This document shows, in pieces, positions 1 through 9,699 of a DNA stretch of 64,000 nt (positions are counted from its first letter, which is position 1; every line of letters begins with the position of its first letter). The position numbers were made by a program, and so were the translations under genes. Source of the DNA: Thermomonas carbonis (GTDB lineage: Bacteria > Pseudomonadota > Gammaproteobacteria > Xanthomonadales > Xanthomonadaceae); assembly GCF_014396975.1 (NCBI RefSeq), contig NZ_CP060719.1, positions 1,584,001 to 1,648,000 of the forward strand, read 5' to 3'. Under the pieces are notes generated by a model. That model was given only the letters and a program-made list of their open reading frames with translations, was not told where the DNA came from and did no database searches.

Positions 1-1
1 C

Positions 2-547
2 ACTGCGGCGTTCGCGCAAGCGTTCGCCGACGGCATCGGCTGGGGCGATGCCAAGCAGCAGCTGTTCGAACGCATCGATGCCGAAGTCACGCCGCTGCGC
101 GAAAAATACGAAGCCTTGATGGCCCGGCCCGCCGAGATCGAGGCGATCCTGCGCGATGGCGCGGCGCGTTTGCGCGCGCAGCACGCCACCCCGACCCTGC
201 AGCGCCTGCGCGAGGCCGTGGGCTTGCGCGACCTCTCGCAGGTCAGCACGGTCGATGCGAAATCGGCGAAGAAAGACGCAAGCGTGGCTGCGCCGACGTT
301 CAAGCAATACCGCGATGCCGACGGCAAGTTCTACTTCAAGCTGGTGCAGGGCGAACGCGTGCTGCTGCAGAGCACCGGCTTCGCCTCGCCTCGCGATGCC
401 GGCCAGCGCATCGCCGCGATCAAGCAGGGCGAGATCGGCGACGGTGCGAGCGACTTCGCGCTGGGCGACGGCGTGACCGACGAGGAAGTGAACGCCGCGC
501 TCGCGGCCTTCGTCGCCGCGCAACTGGAAGGCGAGGGCCAGGCATGA
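2..547 (+). CDS. trpS: Tryptophanyl-tRNA synthetase, C-terminal part (5' end outside window)
   Basis: Tryptophanyl-tRNA synthetase charges tRNA-Trp in the cytoplasm. Only the last 181 codons are here, open from base 2. The reading begins with AFADGIGWGDAKQQLFERID, which matches the helical tRNA-binding end of the long TrpRS form found in xanthomonads. It is followed by the family's extra C-terminal extension (about residues 95-150 of the visible part, with KQYRDADGKFYFKLV). The catalytic HIGH and KMSKS motifs would lie upstream, outside the window. An internal TTG-ATG at 116 is not a real start, because the similarity continues upstream of it. The stop overlaps the ATG of the next gene by 4 bases. 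Confidence 0.85.
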   Translation, partial: TAAFAQAFADGIGWGDAKQQLFERIDAEVTPLREKYEALMARPAEIEAILRDGAARLRAQHATPTLQRLREAVGLRDLSQVSTVDAKSAKKDASVAAPTFKQYRDADGKFYFKLVQGERVLLQSTGFASPRDAGQRIAAIKQGEIGDGASDFALGDGVTDEEVNAALAAFVAAQLEGEGQA

Positions 548-858
548 GCAATGACGTCGCCGGCATCCCTGCCTTGGCGCTGATCCTGTTCACGCCGTGG
601 TTCCTGATTCTGGCCGCGCTGTACTGGCTGTACCCGCGGCAGCCACGCAACGCCGCGCGCCTGCGCTTCGACGCGATCGCCCTGCTGCTGGCCTTTGCGG
701 GTTGCCTGGCCAGCCTCTACTGGAGCTTCGGCATCGCCGATCGCAGTTACGGACAGCTGTGGCCGCAGATCCTGGCGACCTCGGTGGGTTACGGCGTGTT
801 CCTGGCAGTACTCACGGCGGCGTTCTACCTGCGCCGCAGGATGCTGGCGACGGGCTGA
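544..858 (+). CDS. Small three-helix membrane protein of unknown function
   Basis: Unrecognised protein of 104 residues. It has three strongly hydrophobic segments (about residues 8-30, 43-65 and 75-97) joined by a short Arg-rich loop (RQPRNAARLR), and it ends in a basic tail. The ATG at 544 sits in an ATGA overlap with the trpS stop, so translation is probably coupled to trpS. No catalytic motif is visible. It is most likely an inner-membrane protein with a positively charged cytoplasmic loop. Confidence 0.7.
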   Translation: MSNDVAGIPALALILFTPWFLILAALYWLYPRQPRNAARLRFDAIALLLAFAGCLASLYWSFGIADRSYGQLWPQILATSVGYGVFLAVLTAAFYLRRRMLATG

Positions 859-890
859 TCAGTCCCGCGATGTGGCGCGGAGCCCGCTCT

Positions 891-948
891 TGTGGGAGGG
901 GGTTCAGCCCCGACAGAGGAAGGCATCGGGGCTGAAGCCCCTCCCACA
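891..948. repeat. REP-like GC-rich inverted repeat
   Basis: Two arms, TGTGGGAGGGGGTTCAGCCC and its near-complement ending in CTCCCACA, are separated by about 12 bases. This is the GTGGGAGGGGCTTCAGCCCC-type intergenic hairpin scattered through xanthomonad genomes. It lies between converging genes and could also slow transcription. Confidence 0.8.
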
Positions 949-986
949 TAAGCCTCGCCTGGCCCAAGACAGTTGCTTCTAGAGGG

Positions 987-1373
987 TCAGTCCCAATCGT
1001 TCCAGGCGACGCCGCGCTCCGGGAACTTCGTCCGCACGATGCAGAAGCGTTGCCCGGTCGGCGCTTCCATCACCCACCAGCGCTTCACGAAGGCGATTTT
1101 CTTCGCGCCGAGCGCTTCGAGGCGATCCGCCTCTGCGTTCACGTCATCGGCTTCGATGTCGAGGTGCACTCGAGAGGGATGCGCGACCTTCTGCACTTCG
1201 ATGTGCAGGTCGCCCGGCGTGTCGCCGAGCATCTGGTATTCGGCATCGCCATCGCCGGCGTCGCGGTCCGCAATGCTGCAACCGAGTGCTTGCGCCCAGA
1301 AATCGGTGGCGGCATCGAGATCATCGGTGTTGCAGTCGATGATGAAACCGGAGAGACGGCTGCGATGGGGCAT
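987..1373 (-). CDS. VOC-family (glyoxalase-like) protein
   Basis: Small single-module member of the vicinal oxygen chelate fold, 128 residues from the chosen ATG. It begins MPHRSRLSGFIIDCNTDD and contains the typical beta-alpha-beta elements (AATDFWAQALG, PSRVHLDIEADDVNAEADRL, GQRFCIVR). The substrate is unknown; members include glyoxalases, dioxygenases and antibiotic-binding proteins. The start at 1373 is chosen because a GGAGG ribosome site lies about 7 bases before it; an upstream in-frame start would fall inside the neighbouring repeat. It is not obviously in an operon. Confidence 0.75.
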   Translation of the reverse strand: MPHRSRLSGFIIDCNTDDLDAATDFWAQALGCSIADRDAGDGDAEYQMLGDTPGDLHIEVQKVAHPSRVHLDIEADDVNAEADRLEALGAKKIAFVKRWWVMEAPTGQRFCIVRTKFPERGVAWNDWD

Positions 1374-1386
1374 GGCGATTCCTCCA

Positions 1387-1461
1387 TAGCCCGGGTAAGG
1401 GCAGCGCACCCGGGTAGTGGCGATGCGAACCCGGGTGCGGCCTTCGGCCTTACCCGGGCTA
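1387..1461. repeat. Nested CCCGGGT inverted repeat
   Basis: Outer arms TAGCCCGGGTAAGG (from 1387) and CCTTACCCGGGCTA (ending 1461) are perfect complements of 14 bases. An inner pair CGCACCCGGGT / ACCCGGGTGCG folds on top. It sits between the VOC gene and the E2 gene (both minus strand) and resembles the CCCGGGTAAGG intergenic repeats common in this family. It may act as a terminator or processing site for the E2 operon. Confidence 0.7.
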
Positions 1462-1465
1462 CGAA

Positions 1466-2788
1466 CTATGCCGGCTGGGCCAGATCGTCCAGCAACGCCG
1501 CAAGGAAGCGCGCCGCTTCGCCGCCGGTGCAGGCGCGATGGTCGAAGGTCAGCGAGATCGGCATGCGCCGGTGCACTTCGATGCCGCCCATCACCGCGAC
1601 CACGTCATGCGAGAGCTTGCCCGCACCGACGATCGCCACGCAGGGCGGCACCACGACAGGCGTGGCATAGCGGCCGGCGAACATGCCGAAGTTCGACAAG
1701 CTGATCGTGTAGCCGGAAAGTTCCGACGACGGGATGCTGCGATCCTCGACCTGCGTGCGCAGGCGCTTGATCGCCGCGCGCACGCTGTTGCCGTCGAGCA
1801 TGTCGGCATTGCGCAGGGCCGGCACGAACAGGCCGTCGTCGGTGTCCACCGCGATGCCGAGGTCGACGTGCGGATGCAGGGTGCGGGTGAGGTTGGCGCC
1901 GTCGAACCACGCATTGAGCGCGGGCACCGCCTTGCAGGCCGCGACGATGCCGCGCACCAACCGCGCGGTGATGTCCTGGCGACCACTCCAGGCATGCAGG
2001 TCGGCATCGTCGACCAGCGTGGTCGGCACCACCTGCGCATGCGCGTCGGCCATCACGCGGGCCATGTTGCGACGCACGCCTTTCAACTGTTCCGGTTGGC
2101 CGCTGGCGACCGCACCCGGCGGCTGCGTGCGCATCGGCTTGCCGGACTGCGACAGCGTGCTGCGCTGTGCTGGTGCCACCGGCGCCGGAGCAGCAGCGGC
2201 TGGCGTGACAGCTCGTGCGGGCGCTGCGCCCGGCTTGGCGGAACCATCCGCGGCCGCGCGCTTCACATCGTTCATCGTCACCGTGCCGTCCGCGCCGCTC
2301 GGCGCGACGCGGGCGATATCGACGCCGAGCTTGCGCGCCGTCGCGCGCACCGCCGGCATCGCCTTGACGCCACCCGCCGCGATCGCCGCCTGCGCGACGA
2401 CGGCATCGCCGACCTGCATCGCGCCGACCACGGTACCGGCATCCGCCTTCGCAGCAGCGGATTCGGACACGGGCACCGGTTTCGGTTCATCGTGGGTCGG
2501 ATCATGGTGGTGGCCGGTGTCCTGGCCTTCCGCGCGCTGCGGCATGGATGCATCGACTTCGAACTCGGCCAGCATCGTGCCGGTGACCACGATGTCGCCC
2601 GCCGCGCCGGCCAGTTGCAGCACCTTGCCGCTGACCGGCGAGGGCACGTCGACCACCGCCTTGGCGGTTTCCATCGAGACCAGGTTGTCGTCGAGCTTGA
2701 TGACGTCGCCAACCTTGACGTACCACTCGACGATGGTCGCGTCCGGCAGGCCTTCGCCGAGGTCGGGAAGCAGGAATTTCTTCGACAT
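1466..2788 (-). CDS. Dihydrolipoyl acyltransferase (E2) of a 2-oxo acid dehydrogenase complex
   Basis: E2 core subunit, 440 residues. It moves acyl groups from lipoyl-lysine to CoA in the branched-chain or pyruvate dehydrogenase complex. An N-terminal lipoyl domain has Lys43 in ETAKAVVD. It is followed by an Ala/Pro/His-rich linker, an E3-binding domain (about 139-180, VRATARKLGVDIARV) and the catalytic domain to the end. The active-site motif reads DHRACTGG (His417): the His is kept, but the usual Asp three residues on is Thr, a variant I believe occurs in some E2 proteins. It is the last gene of the E1 alpha - E1 beta - E2 operon, with a 9-base gap after E1 beta. The E3 gene is not in the window. 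Branched iso-fatty acids typical of this family favour a branched-chain role (inference). Confidence 0.85.
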   Translation of the reverse strand: MSKKFLLPDLGEGLPDATIVEWYVKVGDVIKLDDNLVSMETAKAVVDVPSPVSGKVLQLAGAAGDIVVTGTMLAEFEVDASMPQRAEGQDTGHHHDPTHDEPKPVPVSESAAAKADAGTVVGAMQVGDAVVAQAAIAAGGVKAMPAVRATARKLGVDIARVAPSGADGTVTMNDVKRAAADGSAKPGAAPARAVTPAAAAPAPVAPAQRSTLSQSGKPMRTQPPGAVASGQPEQLKGVRRNMARVMADAHAQVVPTTLVDDADLHAWSGRQDITARLVRGIVAACKAVPALNAWFDGANLTRTLHPHVDLGIAVDTDDGLFVPALRNADMLDGNSVRAAIKRLRTQVEDRSIPSSELSGYTISLSNFGMFAGRYATPVVVPPCVAIVGAGKLSHDVVAVMGGIEVHRRMPISLTFDHRACTGGEAARFLAALLDDLAQPA

Positions 2789-2797
2789 GCGGGGTCC

Positions 2798-3787
2798 TTA
2801 CGAATGCGCCATCGCGCGCCTGGCGGCGGCGATGATCTTGTCCACGCTGGGCAGGTACTTCATCTCCAGGCGGAACAGCGGGATGTGGGTGTCGTAGCCG
2901 GTGACGCGCTCGACCGGGGCGACCAGGTCGAACATGCATTCCTCGGCGCAGCGCGCGGCGATCTCGGCGCCGAAGCCGGCGGTCTTCGCGGCCTCGTGGA
3001 CGATGACGCAGCGGCCGGTCTTGGAGATCGATTCGGCGATGGTCGCGAAGTCCAGCGGCTTCAGCGTGGCGACGTCGATGACCTCTGCGCTGATGCCTTC
3101 CGCAGCGAGTTTCTCCGCAGCCTCCAGGGTTTCCTTGACCTGCGCACCCCACGTCACCAGGGTCACGTCGCTGCCGTCGCGCAACACGAAGCAGACGTCG
3201 AGCGGCAACGCCTCGCCATCGTCCGGCACCAGTTCCTTGTACTGCCGGTAGATGCGCTTGGGTTCCATGTAGATCACCGGATCCGGGTCGCGGATCGCGG
3301 CCAGCAGCAGGCCGTAGGCGCGCTGCGGCGACGACGGCATCACCACTCGCAGGCCGGGTACGTTGGTGAAGATCGATTCGTTGGCTTCGCTGTGGTGCTC
3401 CGGCGCGCGGATGCCGCCGCCCCAGGGCACGCGCAGCACCATCGGGCAGGTCAGGCGACCGCGGGTGCGGTAGCGCATGCGTGCGGCGTGGCAGACGATG
3501 AAGTCCACCATCGGATACATGAAGCCGTCGAACTGCGCCTCGGCGACGGGCTTCATGCCTTGTGAGGCCATGCCGACGGTCAGGCCGGCGATGGTGGTTT
3601 CGTCGAGCGGCGTATCGAGGATGCGCTCGGTGCCGAAGGTCGCGGACAGTCCGGCCGTCGCGCGGAACACGCCGCCGTTGACGCCAACGTCCTCGCCGAG
3701 CACGACGACGGAATTGTCGTTGCGCAGCTCGTAAGCGAGGGCCTGGGTGATCGCCTCGATCAGTGCAATCGGTTGTGCGTCGCTCAT
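2798..3787 (-). CDS. 2-oxo acid dehydrogenase E1 component, beta subunit
   Basis: Beta chain of the heterotetrameric thiamine-diphosphate E1 enzyme, 329 residues starting MSDAQPIALIEAITQAL. Visible family landmarks are VLGEDVGVNGGVFRAT, the LDTPLDETTIAGLTVGMA stretch, and the C-terminal transketolase-like domain with DVTLVTWGAQ. The ATG at 3787 overlaps the TGA of the alpha-subunit gene (ATGA), so the two chains are translationally coupled and made in equal amounts. It works with the alpha subunit to decarboxylate the 2-oxo acid and load the lipoyl group of E2. Confidence 0.88.
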   Translation of the reverse strand: MSDAQPIALIEAITQALAYELRNDNSVVVLGEDVGVNGGVFRATAGLSATFGTERILDTPLDETTIAGLTVGMASQGMKPVAEAQFDGFMYPMVDFIVCHAARMRYRTRGRLTCPMVLRVPWGGGIRAPEHHSEANESIFTNVPGLRVVMPSSPQRAYGLLLAAIRDPDPVIYMEPKRIYRQYKELVPDDGEALPLDVCFVLRDGSDVTLVTWGAQVKETLEAAEKLAAEGISAEVIDVATLKPLDFATIAESISKTGRCVIVHEAAKTAGFGAEIAARCAEECMFDLVAPVERVTGYDTHIPLFRLEMKYLPSVDKIIAAARRAMAHS

Positions 3788-4857
3788 GCGCGCTTCTCCG
3801 CGGCGATGGCCTGTTCGCGTTGCGCCAGCACGTCCGCTGGCATGTCGCCGTAGAGGTAATCGAACATCGCTTCGACCGGCTGCACCGGGGTTTCGAGGTA
3901 GGCATTGATCTCGATGTCGACGCGCTTGCCGCAATCCTCGATCCAGGCCTTTTCCTGGGCCTCGCCCCACAGTTTCTGGTCGGTGAGGAACTTGCGCAGG
4001 CGCAGGAACGGTTCCTTCTCCCAGGCGGCCTTCACTTCGTCCTCGCCGCGATAGCGGCGGGCGTCGTCGGCGGTGGTGTGGTCGTGCAGCCGATAGGTCA
4101 TGAACTCGATCACGCTGCCGCCGTCGCCGCTGCGGGCGCGCTCATGGGCGCGGCGCATCGCTTCCAGCACCGCGACCAGGTCGTTGCCATCGACTTGCAG
4201 GCAGTGCAGGCCGCCGGCCAGGCCTTTCTGCGCGAGGGTATCGGCACCGGTCTGGGCCTTGCGCGGCACGCTGATCGCCCAGCCGTTGTTGATCACGCAC
4301 AGCACCAGCGGCAGCTTGTAGGCACCGGCGGAATTCACCGCCGCATAAAAATCGGTTTTGGAAGAACCGCCATCGCCGCAGGTGGCCACCGCGACGCGAT
4401 TCTCGCCACGCAACTTGAACGCCAGCGCCGCGCCCGAGGCCATCAGGCACTGGGTGGAGATCGGCACGCACCACGGGTAGTCGTTGCGCGGGATCTCGAA
4501 GTCGTTGCCGCGTTCGTCGCCGCCCCAGTACATCAGCACGTCGCGCGGCTTCACCCCGCGCTCGAACTGCGCGCCGTATTCGCGATAGCTCGGCGCGAAC
4601 ACGTCTTCCGGCTGCATCGAGGCACCGATGCCGACATGCGTGGCTTCATGCCCCAGGCAGGCCGCGTAGGTGCCCAGCTTGCCGGTGCGCTGCAGCGCGA
4701 TCGCCTTGGTGTCGAAGGTGCGCACGAAGAGCATGCGCTTGAACAGCGGCAGCAGTGCTTCCGCGCTCGCCACCGCCGGCGGCAGGTCGCCGGCGAGGGT
4801 GCCGTCGGGCTTGAGGTATTGCAGGTATTCGATCTCGAAACGCGCCGCAATCGTCAT
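3784..4857 (-). CDS. 2-oxo acid dehydrogenase E1 component, alpha subunit (branched-chain type likely)
   Basis: Alpha chain of E1, 357 residues from MTIAARFEIEYLQYL. The thiamine-diphosphate motif is clear: GDG at about residue 161 and NN at about 190 (VLCVINNGWAIS), with the intervening SSKTDFYAAVNSAGAYKLP. The loop YRLHDHTTADDARRYR is the usual phosphorylation-loop region. The sequence looks closer to branched-chain 2-oxo acid dehydrogenases than to pyruvate E1, but I cannot settle the substrate by eye. In-frame ATGs at 4866 and 4878 are alternative starts; none has a strong ribosome site. It is the first gene of the operon. Confidence 0.85.
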   Translation of the reverse strand: MTIAARFEIEYLQYLKPDGTLAGDLPPAVASAEALLPLFKRMLFVRTFDTKAIALQRTGKLGTYAACLGHEATHVGIGASMQPEDVFAPSYREYGAQFERGVKPRDVLMYWGGDERGNDFEIPRNDYPWCVPISTQCLMASGAALAFKLRGENRVAVATCGDGGSSKTDFYAAVNSAGAYKLPLVLCVINNGWAISVPRKAQTGADTLAQKGLAGGLHCLQVDGNDLVAVLEAMRRAHERARSGDGGSVIEFMTYRLHDHTTADDARRYRGEDEVKAAWEKEPFLRLRKFLTDQKLWGEAQEKAWIEDCGKRVDIEINAYLETPVQPVEAMFDYLYGDMPADVLAQREQAIAAEKRA

Positions 4858-4954
4858 CCGTTCCATTCCACGATGCATTGGTTGCGAATGATACGGTTCG
4901 CCGGTTAACCGGTCGTTGCGCAGTGCGGCATTCAAGCCGCTCGAGGCGCACAAA

Positions 4955-4984
4955 AAGAAGGCGCAGCCGGGGCTGCGCCTTCTT
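4955..4984 (-). terminator. Rho-independent terminator of the secreted nuclease gene
   Basis: A 14-base stem (AAGAAGGCGCAGCC and its complement) with a short GC loop. Read on the minus strand it is followed by a T-rich run (CTTCTTTTTG), so it mainly serves the nuclease gene that stops at 5005. Confidence 0.85.
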
Positions 4985-5004
4985 CCGTTGATCGCGATCC
5001 TGGT

Positions 5005-8000
5005 TTACGGGAAGGAAACTGTCTGCGCGTTGTCACTCAAGTCGGGATCGGTGGTTTCGGAGGAAATGGTGGCCTCCAGAACATACGCGTTCGAGGACGT
5101 GCCGGAACTGAAGCCGAGGGCGACGAACTGGAATGCGCTGCTTGACCCGGCCGGGATGCTCCTGCTGGTGGTGCACCTGAACGCGGTCAACGTTATCACC
5201 CGCTTGCAGCCCCAGCCGGCGGGCGGCACGATGTTGCTGAAGAACACGCCGCGCGGCAGCGTCAGCCTGAAGTTCGCGACCGCGCCACTAGCCGCGTCGG
5301 GACCATCATTTCGCAGGGTGAGTGTCGCCTTGGCCAAACCCGGCTGCGCCTGTTCTCCAGACCAATTCACGCCGAGGTCGGCGGCCTGTCCCGCCAGCAC
5401 CTGCGCGGTGGCCTGGTTGTTGGCCGAGTTCGGGTCGCCGGTGGACGAAGCCACAGTGGCGGTCATGCGCAACACCGGCGTGCCGGTGCTGGCCACGCTC
5501 ACCGTGAAGCGGTCGGCCGCGCTGCTGGCGAACTCGCTGGCGGTGCAGTCGACGGTGGTGGTGTGCGCCAGGGCATCCTGGGTCGCAGCTGCGCAGGTCC
5601 AGCCGGAAGGCATCTCGACCACCGGCGTCACCAGCCCGTCGAACATGATCGACAGCGACGCCGGATCCGCGGAGCTGGGGCCGGCATTGGCTACGTCGAC
5701 ATGGAACACGGCGGTATCGCCGCTGCCGATCTGGGTGGATTCCGCAGAGGCGGTGACCGAAAGATCCGCGTTCAGGATCTGGGCGAGTCGAATCGAAATC
5801 CGCACCGGGTCGTGATCGGAGGTACGCAACGGCGGATTCTCTGACGTGTAGGGCGGATCGAACTCGGCGAAATGCCCGTGACGGAAATCCGCGTTGACGC
5901 GCGCGTGGTCGACCAGGACCTCGGCCACGCCCGGATCCATCGCCAGCGCCTCGTTGACCACCGCGTGATCCAGGCTCTGGCTGATGTTGCCGAAGATGTA
6001 CGAGTAACGCTGCTCGGGATCGGCGATGAGCTCGTTGCCCATGATGAGCGGGATGCCGCCATTGGCGGGGCTCAGCGGGCTGTCCGCCCAGAAGACGACC
6101 TCGCTGGCCGGCGCGGGATTGCCGGTGGTGATGCCCATCGCGTCGACGTACCCGTCGTTGACTTCGAAGGCATTGAAGTCGCCGACCAGCACGATTTTCT
6201 CGTCCGGGTTCGCGGTCTGCAGATCGTCCACCAGTTGCGCCAGGAATTCCGCCTGCTTTGCGCGCTTGGCGCGGACGCGGTCGCCGCTGCTGCCGGTGGC
6301 GTCGTTGCCGTTTAGCGAGCGCTGATGGACCACGATCGCGGTGATCGGGTAGTTGCGGCCGTCGTCCAGCGTGACCAGGGCCTTCAGGCGCAGCGGCGGA
6401 CGATCGTTGAGCAGCGAAGTGTCGCCACCCGGTTCACTCCAGGTGGTGGTCTTGCCGTGCTGTTCGATTTCCACGACCTGGACCCGTGAGACCGCACCCG
6501 CGGCACGCGTATTGACCAGGAAGCCGACATCGATGCCGCCCACGTCGTTGCCTTCCTGCAGGTAGGCGACATAGGTCGGCTCGCTGGCGCAGGTGCTGTT
6601 GAGCTTGTTGGCCAGCGTGCTGAGCGCATTGAGGTTTTCGACCTCGACCGCGCCCAGGATGTCCGGCGTCTTCAACCAGTCGCAGATCACCGCGGCGGCC
6701 TTGGTCACGCGCTTGTCGAAGTTGAGTGTGCTGAGGGTCGGACCGGAGCCATTGGCGATGTCGTCGAACAGGCGCAGCATGTTGAAGCCGGCGATGGTGA
6801 CGTCGTCGCTGGTCGGATCCGACACCGCCTGCGCGGTGCCCGGGACAATGGTGGGTGGTGCGTCGGCGTCGTACAGCAGTTCCCACGCGCTTTCGGCGAA
6901 GTTGCTCCCGAAATAAGTGAGAACGCCGGCCAGGTTGCTGACGGTACCGCCGGCATCCACACGCGGCGTGCCGCCCGATGGGACGACCAGCGGATACACC
7001 TTCAGGCGTTCCTGGTTGGCATCGAACAACGGGATCGTCGGTGCTGCCGGGTACGGATCGAAGATACTGATGCCGGCTTCGCGCAGCGGGCGCTGCACGC
7101 CGGCGACGACGATCTCGAATTCGCCATTGAGGTCGCTACTGGTGACCGAATCCTCGTTGGTATTGCCGGGGGACTGCGCCACGATCTTGCCGCTGGCGAC
7201 CGTGACTCGCATGCCTTCCAGATGTTCCAGGACGTCGGGCAGGCTGCTCGCGCCGAGCATGGCCGCGGTGATTTCCACGGCAGCCGGCAGCGGGTTGCCC
7301 GTGCTCGACACCACCATGCTGGAAGGCTGCAACTGGGTGCTGGGCATGTTGTACACGCCGCCCGAGCCAGCGAATTCGTCGACAGTGCCGGTAACCTGCA
7401 CCAGGTCACCGATGTTGAAGGCCGGTGCGGTGCCGGTGAACACGAAGACCGCTTCCGATGTCATCGAATCCGCATCCACCGATGCATCCGGCGACTGCAT
7501 GAAGAAGCCGTTGCTGCGCTTGGCGGTGACGATGCCGGAGGTAGTGACCGCGGTGCCATCGAAGGGGGATTCGCTGCCGTTGCCCTGGATGTCGTGGATC
7601 GCGGCCGCCGCGGCGTCGTCGTTGAGGATGGTGCCCAGGCCGCTGGCATCGCCGACGGTGGCGCCGACGACGTTGCTGATGTTGACCAGGAAACCTTCGT
7701 TGCCTTCCACCGCGGTTTCGCCGTTGACGGTCACGGTGAAGCTGTAGGTGCTGCTGCCGGCGGGAATGGTCTGGCCGGTCAGGCTGCTGGCGATGTAGTC
7801 GCTGCCGGCAGTCGCGGTGCCATCGGCGGTGGCGATGTCGAAGGTGACGCCACCCGCGCCGGCTGGCGCGCTCAGGCCGACCGTGAAGGTGAAGATGGTG
7901 GTACCGGCGTTGCCTTCGGCCAGGGCGACGTCGTTGATGCTGATCAGGATCGGGCCACCCGCACATGTGGCGCTGTGGGTGCCGAGGCCGGCATAGGTTC

Positions 8001-8568
8001 TGTCGTCGAATCCGTCCCACTCGGTTGCTGGATCGAACGCATCGGATATCGAGGTATCGCCACTGCACACCGACGATTTGCGGCGAAGCGTGCGGTCAAC
8101 CGTGGATGTACCCCCGGTGCCCCACCCGGTTCCCGGATCCACGCCGACCTGGCCGAAGGAATCCACCACCGTGTTGTCGGTCCTGCGGAGTACCCAGGCG
8201 TCATCGCCGTTATGGGTGATGCTGCCGCTCAGCTGCTGACAGCTGGTGGCGGGGATTTCAGCGTTGGTCGCCGGTGGGATAGCGCTGGTATTGCAGACTA
8301 CGTAGGTGCCGCCGTTGGGAAGCTCGATATCCGGGAGTGAGATCGTGCTTGTGGGGCCGTTCGCCTCCGGGCGGCCATTGGCGTACAGCTCCAGCTTGTA
8401 TCCGGAGAGATTCACGGGGGTGCCTGTGCCGTTGTAAAGCTCCAATGCCTTGTTGTTGCCCACGCTGGCTTCGATGTATTCCGAGATCAGGAGGTCGGCG
8501 GCCTCTGCGCTGCCCGCGCCCATGGCAAGCAACAGCGCCACGCTCAGGCGCGAAAATGTCAGTTTCAT
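5005..8568 (-). CDS. Secreted multidomain ExeM/NucH-family endonuclease
   Basis: Large exported nuclease, 1187 residues. A signal peptide ([20 protein letters not shown], cut near EAADLL) is followed by a lamin-tail-like domain (about 23-150, [21 protein letters not shown]), a Calx-beta domain (about 160-270), an OB-fold-like region, and an endonuclease/exonuclease/phosphatase domain (about 460-760, with [23 protein letters not shown] and TSDHDPVRI, the last holding the catalytic His). Two DUF11-like repeats close the protein. Relatives degrade extracellular DNA or biofilm DNA. The ORF stays open to 9375, but the signal peptide fixes the start at 8568, and the extension would overlap kynA. 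No Gly-Gly-CTERM anchor is seen; type II secretion is likely by family knowledge. Confidence 0.85.
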   Translation of the reverse strand: MKLTFSRLSVALLLAMGAGSAEAADLLISEYIEASVGNNKALELYNGTGTPVNLSGYKLELYANGRPEANGPTSTISLPDIELPNGGTYVVCNTSAIPPATNAEIPATSCQQLSGSITHNGDDAWVLRRTDNTVVDSFGQVGVDPGTGWGTGGTSTVDRTLRRKSSVCSGDTSISDAFDPATEWDGFDDRTYAGLGTHSATCAGGPILISINDVALAEGNAGTTIFTFTVGLSAPAGAGGVTFDIATADGTATAGSDYIASSLTGQTIPAGSSTYSFTVTVNGETAVEGNEGFLVNISNVVGATVGDASGLGTILNDDAAAAAIHDIQGNGSESPFDGTAVTTSGIVTAKRSNGFFMQSPDASVDADSMTSEAVFVFTGTAPAFNIGDLVQVTGTVDEFAGSGGVYNMPSTQLQPSSMVVSSTGNPLPAAVEITAAMLGASSLPDVLEHLEGMRVTVASGKIVAQSPGNTNEDSVTSSDLNGEFEIVVAGVQRPLREAGISIFDPYPAAPTIPLFDANQERLKVYPLVVPSGGTPRVDAGGTVSNLAGVLTYFGSNFAESAWELLYDADAPPTIVPGTAQAVSDPTSDDVTIAGFNMLRLFDDIANGSGPTLSTLNFDKRVTKAAAVICDWLKTPDILGAVEVENLNALSTLANKLNSTCASEPTYVAYLQEGNDVGGIDVGFLVNTRAAGAVSRVQVVEIEQHGKTTTWSEPGGDTSLLNDRPPLRLKALVTLDDGRNYPITAIVVHQRSLNGNDATGSSGDRVRAKRAKQAEFLAQLVDDLQTANPDEKIVLVGDFNAFEVNDGYVDAMGITTGNPAPASEVVFWADSPLSPANGGIPLIMGNELIADPEQRYSYIFGNISQSLDHAVVNEALAMDPGVAEVLVDHARVNADFRHGHFAEFDPPYTSENPPLRTSDHDPVRISIRLAQILNADLSVTASAESTQIGSGDTAVFHVDVANAGPSSADPASLSIMFDGLVTPVVEMPSGWTCAAATQDALAHTTTVDCTASEFASSAADRFTVSVASTGTPVLRMTATVASSTGDPNSANNQATAQVLAGQAADLGVNWSGEQAQPGLAKATLTLRNDGPDAASGAVANFRLTLPRGVFFSNIVPPAGWGCKRVITLTAFRCTTSRSIPAGSSSAFQFVALGFSSGTSSNAYVLEATISSETTDPDLSDNAQTVSFP

Positions 8569-8679
8569 CAGTTTGGAATCCCCGGAATTGAGCAGGGCCA
8601 CCCGGCCCGTCGGGCGATTCTGCTGCATTTCCGTGACAAGCGCATGGCATCCGCGGACCCCATGCGACAATCCCGCGCC

Positions 8680-9570
8680 ATGACTATCGACCGCAACGAA
8701 CGTCCGCTGGAAGCCGGCATCCACACCGACCTGGAAGGCCGGCTGACCTACGGCGGTTACCTGCGCCTCGACCAGTTGCTGTCCGCGCAGCAGCCGCTGT
8801 CGCAGCCCCCGCATCACGACGAAATGCTGTTCATCGTCCAGCATCAGACCAGCGAGCTGTGGCTGAAGCTGCTGATCCACGAGCTGACCGCGGCCACCGA
8901 CCACCTGCACAACGACCGCGTCTGGCAGTTCGGCAAGGTCATCGCGCGCTGCAAGCGGGTGCTCGACCAGCTGACCTCGCAATGGTCGGTGCTGGAGACG
9001 CTGACGCCGTCCGAATACATGGAATTCCGCGACATCCTGGGCCCGTCGTCGGGGTTCCAGTCGTTGCAGTACCGCACGGTCGAGTTCCTGCTCGGCAACA
9101 AGAACGCGGCGATGCTGAAGGTGTTCGCCCACGATGCCGACGGCCACGCCGCACTGCAGGCCGCGCTGCTGGCGCCGAGCCTGTACGACGAGTTCCTGCG
9201 CTACCTCGGTCGCTGGGGCCACGACGTCCCATGGCAGCACCAGGAACGTGATTTCTCGCAGCCGCATGTGATGGATCCGGGCCTCGTGCCGGTGTTCGAG
9301 CGCATCTACGAGGACACCGGCCGCTACTGGCGCGAATACGCCCTGTGCGAGGATCTGGTCGACCTGGAAACCCAATTCCAGCTATGGCGGTTCCGGCACA
9401 TGCGCACGGTCATGCGCATCATCGGCTTCAAGCCCGGAACCGGCGGTTCCAGCGGCGTGGCCTTCCTGCGCAAGGCGCTGGAGCTGACCTTCTTCCCCGA
9501 GCTGTTCGAGGTCCGCACCGCGATCGGCCCGGGCCGCGACTACGGCGCGCCCGACCTGCCGGCGCGCTAA
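8680..9570 (+). CDS. kynA: Tryptophan 2,3-dioxygenase
   Basis: Haem enzyme that opens the indole ring of L-tryptophan to N-formylkynurenine, the first step of the kynurenine route. It has 296 residues. Family signatures include [38 protein letters not shown] (contains the distal His region) and the C-terminal [18 protein letters not shown]. The start at 8680 ([15 protein letters not shown]) matches the usual N-terminus; an ATG at 8662 in frame is less likely. It is divergent from the nuclease gene. The next steps of the pathway are not in this window. Confidence 0.93.
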   Translation: MTIDRNERPLEAGIHTDLEGRLTYGGYLRLDQLLSAQQPLSQPPHHDEMLFIVQHQTSELWLKLLIHELTAATDHLHNDRVWQFGKVIARCKRVLDQLTSQWSVLETLTPSEYMEFRDILGPSSGFQSLQYRTVEFLLGNKNAAMLKVFAHDADGHAALQAALLAPSLYDEFLRYLGRWGHDVPWQHQERDFSQPHVMDPGLVPVFERIYEDTGRYWREYALCEDLVDLETQFQLWRFRHMRTVMRIIGFKPGTGGSSGVAFLRKALELTFFPELFEVRTAIGPGRDYGAPDLPAR

Positions 9571-9699
9571 GGCTGGCGTTGCCGCAGGCCGCGTCCTGAA
9601 TGGGCGAGGTTTGACGTTTCACGCGCTCCTCGGCCATCCTCGCCCGGTTCCGCGCCCGCCGCGGATCCTTGGCACCAGCATCCACACAGGGGAGACCGC

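Noticed and set aside
1538..3565. Long plus-strand open frame of 675 codons over the E1 beta/E2 genes
   Set aside because: It is the antisense shadow of GC-rich coding sequence. The minus strand encodes clear enzymes, and the translation is Arg/His-rich with no domains.
8569..9375. N-terminal extension of the secreted nuclease frame up to 9375
   Set aside because: It would overlap kynA, and the signal peptide at 8568 clearly marks the start.
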